Made by a program: the position numbers and the translations under genes. The notes beneath the pieces were generated by a model that saw nothing but the letters and a program-made list of their open reading frames with translations, was not told where the DNA came from and searched no databases. DNA of 64,000 nucleotides, from NCBI GenBank assembly GCA_020284085.1, contig JACEVL010000157.1:1-64000 (forward strand), read 5' to 3'. How positions within the stretch are numbered: position 1 is the stretch's first letter; every line of letters starts with the position of its first letter. Positions 59,001-64,000 of this stretch are shown here, in pieces. Source of the DNA: Aporrectodea caliginosa. Its lineage: Eukaryota; Annelida; Clitellata; Crassiclitellata; Lumbricidae.

Positions 59001-59449
59001 TGGCGGGGGTGACTCACAAGCTTGCCAAAAATGCAGAATATGTAGACCTACACTAGATTTGGAACTAAGTTAGAGTTACCGTATGCTAGTGAGTTATGCT
59101 ACATGGAATGGTAAGCCAAAGAGTACAAACATTAAGCTTAAATGGTGAAATGAAATGGACTCTAATAATTTAGTACAACACGGCATTTCATCACTGACAC
59201 CTATAATGATGAACAGCACATAGCTGCACATTGCATAATAGAGTCAGTTGGTAAGTCAATAGGAACAAGTGTGTTTTAAATCCACGCCAGATGCTTTAGT
59301 GTTAGACCTTTTTCTGCTGCAGGGCCACAGATGGGGAGTTGCAGGCGGCCTGGCCACGCATTTCGAATTCCTAAACGGGTTAGACTTATAGGCGTAGCGA
59401 TATGCTTATGTATTATATATTGAGCCTAATGATATAAATCAACCAGCCG
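56019..59449. other. NOS1AP 3' UTR and intergenic DNA
   Basis: Overlapping poly(A) signals AATAAA at 56426-56431 and 56430-56435 lie about 410 nt after the stop codon and are the best candidates for 3' end formation. Beyond them the sequence is AT-rich with no gene, transposon end or SINE box recognised. Confidence 0.55.
56426..56435 (+). terminator. Candidate NOS1AP poly(A) signal
   Basis: AATAAATAAA, two overlapping canonical hexamers on the coding strand; first such site after the stop codon. Confidence 0.6.
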
Positions 59450-60800
59450 AAAGCAGCTTCTGGCAAAAGACATTTATGTGAAAGGAGATTCCATTTACCA
59501 GGACCTTCAGATGCTGGATGCCACTGTATAGCACTGGCCGATTTCTTTGGACTTTACACCAATAACACTTTGGTTCTAGAAACCAGCAAGTATGCTATGC
59601 AATCTGGGCATCACACAACATCCAACATGACTTCTAATAAACTTGGGCACCTGTTATAAAACAAGAAATGTCAGCAGTTCTGCATCTACACATTGCTATG
59701 GAAGTTGCTGACTTGCCAGAAATCCATGACTGCTGGTCGACTGAACCCGCTCTTGAAATGTCGACTCGTAGTACTATAATAGGTCGGTGAACGGTGATGC
59801 TGCACAACCGTTTAACACAAACCTTGTACTACATACATTGCCTTGACACTAGAGCAACCCAAACCCCGGACTGATAAGCTGCATAAAGTGTGTCTGTGTT
59901 CTGATCGCTGTCCATGACTGGCTTGACACACAACATACCAAATGAACATATTTCAATTGATGAGCAGATGATTAGCATGTGTGCGTGGTTAGCTTCATAC
60001 AGTGCATGCCAGACAAACCGCAAAAGTTTGGTGTAAACTTATGGGCTTTAGCAGACAGTAAAAATGATTACCTCTAGGCTCTACCTTTCAAGTTTATATG
60101 GGTAAGGTAATGCACACTGCTGAGGTTGTTCTGGCATATTTCGTGTATTGTAATATAGGATTTGATGTAGCCATACCTGCATAAAGGATACCAGTTGTAC
60201 ACTGACAACTTCTAGTCTCTACACAACCCTAAGCTGGTTAGAAATCTGCTGACACCAGATCAGACAGGACGGTAAGATGCAACAGGAAGGACTTCCCAAC
60301 AGATTTGGTGTATTGCAGGCTGTCTGTTCTGTTAGTAGTTAAGATTTATGTCTTCTGACATTTGTGTTCTTGTGAATTGTTTAATTGTCATAACATGTAA
60401 ATGTACAGCGCAGTGCGTTTGTCAGGCGCTTCATTAAAGAAAAGATATTATTATTATTATTATAAACTTGACAGAGGAGCATCCGAGTTCCGACACTGAT
60501 GGCATCACATCTGTTCACTGAGAAGACAAACAATATGTGTAGCAGTGTAGGCCTAAACTGTCTTTCAAGCTTGGACGACAATGTATAGTTTACCATGTAA
60601 TTCTGGAGATCGTGTTACATAGCAAGCCAAGGCTGTTATGTGACTACAACAATCACATGGGTGATGTAGACTTACATGACCAGCTTACAAGTTTATTACA
60701 CTATGGCCCTGTATGGGGCAGAAGGTAATGAAATGGTGGAAGAGGGCGTGCTGGAGAATGAGATAGCAGTGCTGAATAGCTATGTGCTACTAGAATCACG
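59450..60800 (+). pseudogene. Decayed piggyBac-type transposase
   Basis: Pieces in different frames follow piggyBac order: LADFFGLYTNNTLVLETSKY; LHIAMEVADLPEIHDCWSTE (family: G-x-KLP-x-x-DYWS); DKLHKVC; PNEHISIDEQMI (catalytic Asp block); MPDKPQKFGVNLWALADSKN; VYMGK; HKGYQLYTDNF (second catalytic block); DYNNHMGDVDLHDQLTSLL (third block); ENEIAVLNSYVLLE. At least five frameshifts and several stops make it dead. A SINE fragment (60312-60475) interrupts it. No terminal repeats or TTAA boundaries were found. Confidence 0.82.
60312..60475 (+). repeat. SINE family C fragment inside the piggyBac pseudogene
   Basis: GGCTGTCTGTTCTGTTAGTA, CATAACATGTAAATGTACAG CGCAGTGCGTTTGTCAGGCG CTTCATTAAAGAAAAGAT and a (TTA)n tail. 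It is the reverse complement of the 44526-44640 part of the family C SINE. Confidence 0.8.
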
Positions 60801-62045
60801 TTCATCGAACTTCAATCTAAGGTGTCTGTCTGTCTGTCTGTCTGTTTCTCTGTCTCTTGCTTTTCCCCTGTCCGTCCATCCATCCCTCCTTCCACCCAAC
60901 TTGTGGTTGACATGTACGTTTCCGCTGTTAGTGTCCCCTGGAGAGCTATATTTTCATAGGAGATGGCTCACACGAGAATGTGTTCCGAAAAAGTCCTGGC
61001 CAAAGAACAAGGCAGCAATAATTAGTGCCTGGCGCGCTCTATAGAGCAGGCCGAGTATAGCCTAATGCAAGCTATAATGGTGTATATAGCCAGCTGGGTT
61101 GGTGACGTTTTGTGTTATGCCACCGTCCCAACGGCGTAACGATATAGTCCCTGGGGAACAGCCGGTCGTGTGCCACAGTGTCGCGCAATACGACTGCAAC
61201 CGAAACACTGGTTCACAAATCCATATCAATCGTTGAGGGAACACGGCGCCAGAAAGCAATTCGAGTCTAGCTTTCCAGTTGGCTAATACTATTTTATGTT
61301 GCTATATGTTGTCGGCAAAATGCTCTATTGATTTCTTCTCGATTATTTTGGTATTATGACCTAATATGAAAATGTTATATGCAACGCTGTTCACTTATAG
61401 GCTTACCCTCTTCACATAGGCCTATAGACTCCCATGCCCATATGGGAGCCTATTATATGGGACCCATAGGCTATTTTATAAAGGGACCCTTATGGGGCCA
61501 TATAATGCCAAACAGATGTTCCTGGGACCTATATACATATATATATAGGTAGGCCTATATATGATGCCAGGGTTGTCATTCATCCTATTGTTTCAAACCG
61601 CAGTATACGCACATAAGTGTGTGCGTGTGTGTGTGTTTGTGCGTGCGTGCGTGTAGGACTATTATATGGATGCATATGTAGGTCTATGCATAGGCCCTAG
61701 GCCCCTATAGGCTATAATTATGTAGGCCTACCGCCTACGCATGTATGTAGGCCTTCGTAATCCACAAGTTGGTAAGTGAAGGTATAAACTCCAAGCAGAA
61801 AACGTAGGCTAAAAACGACCGGTGTTGACGAAAATTGGATGAAAAATGAGCAAACAAACAGGTCGGCAATCATACGCCAAAGTGCATATAAATAACAGTT
61901 CAATGTGAGCTCTATAATTTACGTGCCCCATACGGAAAAATTAATATTGATCCTATATCATAATAGACCTAGTCCTAGGCCTATATGGGCTCCGCGTGGG
62001 CCTGCATATGCTGTCTGAGATTATATTAGCCTATCATATTATTGC
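60801..62045. other. Intergenic DNA rich in AGGCCTA-type palindromes
   Basis: No gene recognised. From about 61400 the sequence is dominated by TAGG/CCTA words (CATAGGCCTATAG, TAGGTAGGCCTATATA, ATAGGCCCTAGGCCCCTATA, TGTAGGCCTACC). A (GTGT)n/(GTGC)n tract lies at 61618-61654. Confidence 0.6.
60820..60846. repeat. (GTCT)n tract
   Basis: GGTGTCTGTCTGTCTGTCTG in a pyrimidine-rich stretch. Confidence 0.85.
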
Positions 62046-62742
62046 TTCTGCATAATTTATATGCTAGGCCTACATAGAATTTGCTATTTTAATTTTTTAA
62101 TAATTAGAAAGTAAAAAAGAAATAACAAATATGCTGCGCCGCACAAACTTTGCAAATCCGCGGCCCAATATAAACTTAGGCCTAATTAATTATGTGCATG
62201 ATTGAGACCATGACCAGTCACTTTAAGTCTTCAGGTCTACTATCTAGGCGTGTATATTGTTGGCTCGTTTACTTTCTAATTAAAAAAACTAGGCCTACAA
62301 TGTAAAATGCTTAATTTTGGTCTAAGAGCTAGCTTACATTTCTGCTTAGGCCTACATATATCAGGCCAGGGCGCATTGCGTATTTGCGTATGTAGGCTAT
62401 ATATAGGCCTAGCGCTCTTCCCAATGAGCAGTAGGCCTAGCGGCGCCAGGATTTCAGATTTGGGCCTTTGGGGGCTAAAACCCCAATTCTTTCCCTTTCT
62501 CCCTCCTCTCTGGCATTGGCAGTTATTTCCCACTTTTGTTTGGGGGGGCTGAGCCGCCGATACTAGGGGGGGTGGGCTTCATGAGCCCACGGCCACCCTA
62601 GCCCCATGCTGGCGCCGCCACTGTCAATAAGCCCACTTAGCCCAGCTCCTAATTTGATTTGACTTAGATTGAAAGTATGTAGGCCTACTGTGGATGGATA
62701 TGTGGTGTCCCGGAATGGCAGAAAAGAAATGTGGTCACCCTA
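62046..62742. mobile_element. Copy 2 of the 7103-7625 hAT-type repeat, carrying insertions
   Basis: Shares ordered blocks with copy 1: AATAATTAGAAAGT, GAAATAACA, ATGTGCATG, TATTGTT, TTTCTAATT-AAAAAA, CTCTTCCCAATGAG, GGTGTCCC-GAATGG and AGAAAAGAAATGTGGTCACC. The left end has diverged beyond recognition. It contains a nested hAT MITE (62429-62623) and seven TAGGCCTA octamers, most of them absent from copy 1. Confidence 0.82.
62429..62623. mobile_element. hAT-type MITE nested in the repeat copy
   Basis: The right end in reverse complement is CAGTGGCGGCGCCAGCATGG, a common hAT terminus. The left end is CAGTAGGCCTAGCGGCGCCA, the same terminus with AGGCCTA placed after CAGT. Flanks are CCAATGAG and TCAATAAG (6 of 8 identical), and copy 1 of the host repeat has CCAATGAG uninterrupted at this site. 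Confidence 0.82.
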
Positions 62743-62819
62743 GACCTGCTTTGCTTTTACTTAGCGTTTTGGATTTTCGAGTTTACGAGATTACAATTAA
62801 GCCCTACAGGCTTATCGAA

Positions 62820-63205
62820 CAGTGTTTAATCTAGTCCCCTTGCTGTCGGAGGAATTTACGGTTCTGGGGGGGGATCCAGCTTATTATAAAAGTTCACGAC
62901 CGGGGGGGTAGTGACGAGTGTTACCAAGAACAAGAGTTCAACCATTTTTGCACGAATTTTCGAGGGGGGGTAGTATCTCGAGCGATTTTCAAGGGGTAAT
63001 AACAACAATTTTCCAACAATATTCGAGGGGGTAGTAACACGTACGACTTTTCCGAGAAGAATTTTCGAGGGGGGGTAGTATCGAGAGTTTTCCAAGACAA
63101 TATCCTACAAAATTACATGTCTTTAATTTTTCTTCAGGCAAAAATTTCATCTCGATCCTGGGGGGGAACTTTACCCCCCCCCAGAGACGTCTAGATTAAA
63201 CACTG
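62820..63205. mobile_element. TIR element with poly-G/C tracts and a 9-bp TSD
   Basis: Ends are CAGTGTTTAATCTAG and, on the reverse complement of the right, CAGTGTTTAATCTAG. It is flanked by an exact 9-bp duplication CTTATCGAA (62811-62819 and 63206-63214). The interior has four degenerate repeats of ATTTTCGAGGGGGGGTAGTA. The CAG start suggests hAT, but a 9-bp TSD is more usual in Mutator-like elements. Confidence 0.88.
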
Positions 63206-63214
63206 CTTATCGAA

Positions 63215-64000
63215 GAACGTTGGAAGCATGTCGACAGTGCATGCATCTGCCTACGTTTTAATTGAAAATACAAACAAATGTGCTGACTGATGACTTCATG
63301 ACGCAGAGCTGTAGTCTTTTAGGTTGGCATTATTGGCGCTGAAAGTAAGAAATTGCGAAATGTACGTTTTTACAACACAAAGCTGCATGGTTTTGATATC
63401 ATTATTAGGCCTATACAAAATCACCTGCTTGTTTTTAGTCAATGTTTATTTGTGGCGTTCGAGGCGTTTCTAGTTGCTCCTGCTATCGTTGTATGGGCGG
63501 CGGGTCATACTCTGATATCGACATGAAAAATTCATTTTTATAGTATTTGTTCCATTCTATCAAAAATGAGTTGTATAAATCAGTATGCTTTAATAATTGC
63601 GATCTATATGTTATTACGGATGCTCAAAGGTATTGATATTACGTTTAATTTTGGTATACAAGCACACGATGTATTCACGTTTTACCTGTATTATACAGGT
63701 GTATAACTACTTTCAATGCGGGCAGGAGACTTCATAAAAGTCTTGTTGTTTAACCCCGCAAAGTCCATGCACATTATCTCTTAACCCTTTTTCCATACGC
63801 AAAGTTATAAACAAACTGTTGCAGCAGTGTGAACTGACGATCGTGGAATTCTGTTTTGTTAGGCTACATTGAAAGAACGCTGTAGATTGCGAAATGTAAA
63901 TAATACCGTTAAGTGCTTACAATATTATTCACTAATTTATCTAAAGAGTTTTAACCCCGTAAGCATAGAACCTTAATTGCCTCTGTGTTTAAGTGGTCTG
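63215..64000. other. Right flank, nothing recognised
   Basis: One TAGGCCTA at 63416. No exon, RNA gene or transposon end could be supported. Confidence 0.5.

Larger units (their letters stand above)
61417..63423. repeat. Dispersed TAGGCCTA octamer cluster
   Basis: Exact TAGGCCTA at 61417, 61550, 61723, 61976, 62065, 62177, 62290, 62347, 62404, 62432, 62680 and 63416: twelve in 2.0 kb. Only four were found in the preceding 61 kb (17033, 22889, 22895, 60548). Confidence 0.9.

Overview
This is nuclear DNA from an animal, most likely a marine invertebrate. The base composition is AT-rich, introns are long with GT/AG boundaries, CpG is depleted except near one promoter, and the window is full of eukaryotic transposon remnants (hAT, piggyBac, CACTA-like, CR1/L2-like LINEs, tRNA-derived SINEs). 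The phylum cannot be fixed from the sequence alone. There are no bacterial operons, CRISPR arrays or phage genes.

Two host genes lie on the + strand, and every exon could be read and joined in frame. Gene 1 (2154-18667, 12 coding exons, 397 aa) is actin-related protein 6, ACTR6/ARP6, a subunit of the SWR1/SRCAP H2A.Z-exchange complex. Gene 2 (22630-56018, 10 coding exons, 665 aa) is the PTB-domain adaptor NOS1AP/CAPON. Its PTB domain and coiled coil are well conserved. Its long C-terminal exon is divergent and does not end in the vertebrate PDZ ligand. No functional link between the two genes is evident beyond their proximity.

Layout. 1-2153: an unidentified 235-codon ORF and AT-rich flank. 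2154-18667: ACTR6, whose introns carry at least eight DNA transposons (most with exact 8-bp target duplications), three related tRNA-SINEs and several LINE 3' ends; one part is triply nested (MITE in LINE in hAT). 18668-22629: intergenic, with a long (CA)n, a G-rich hAT element and the CpG-richer NOS1AP promoter region. 22630-56018: NOS1AP, with introns of up to 12 kb that hold a SINE family, LINE tails, hAT elements and, in intron 4, a 2.2-kb CACTA-like transposon. That transposon has long terminal inverted repeats, a decayed ORF and a strong heat-shock-element plus TATA promoter. 56019-59450: 3' UTR and unremarkable intergenic DNA. 59450-60800: a decayed piggyBac transposase. 60800-64000: intergenic DNA with an extraordinary density of the palindrome TAGGCCTA.

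The most unusual observations are: (1) TAGGCCTA clustering at the right end, where comparison with a second copy of the same repeat suggests insertion of GGCCTA at TA sites; (2) the heat-shock-type promoter inside the CACTA-like element; (3) a 33-bp tandem duplication of the NOS1AP last-exon splice acceptor that creates an in-frame stop if the upstream acceptor is used. All alignments were made by eye.
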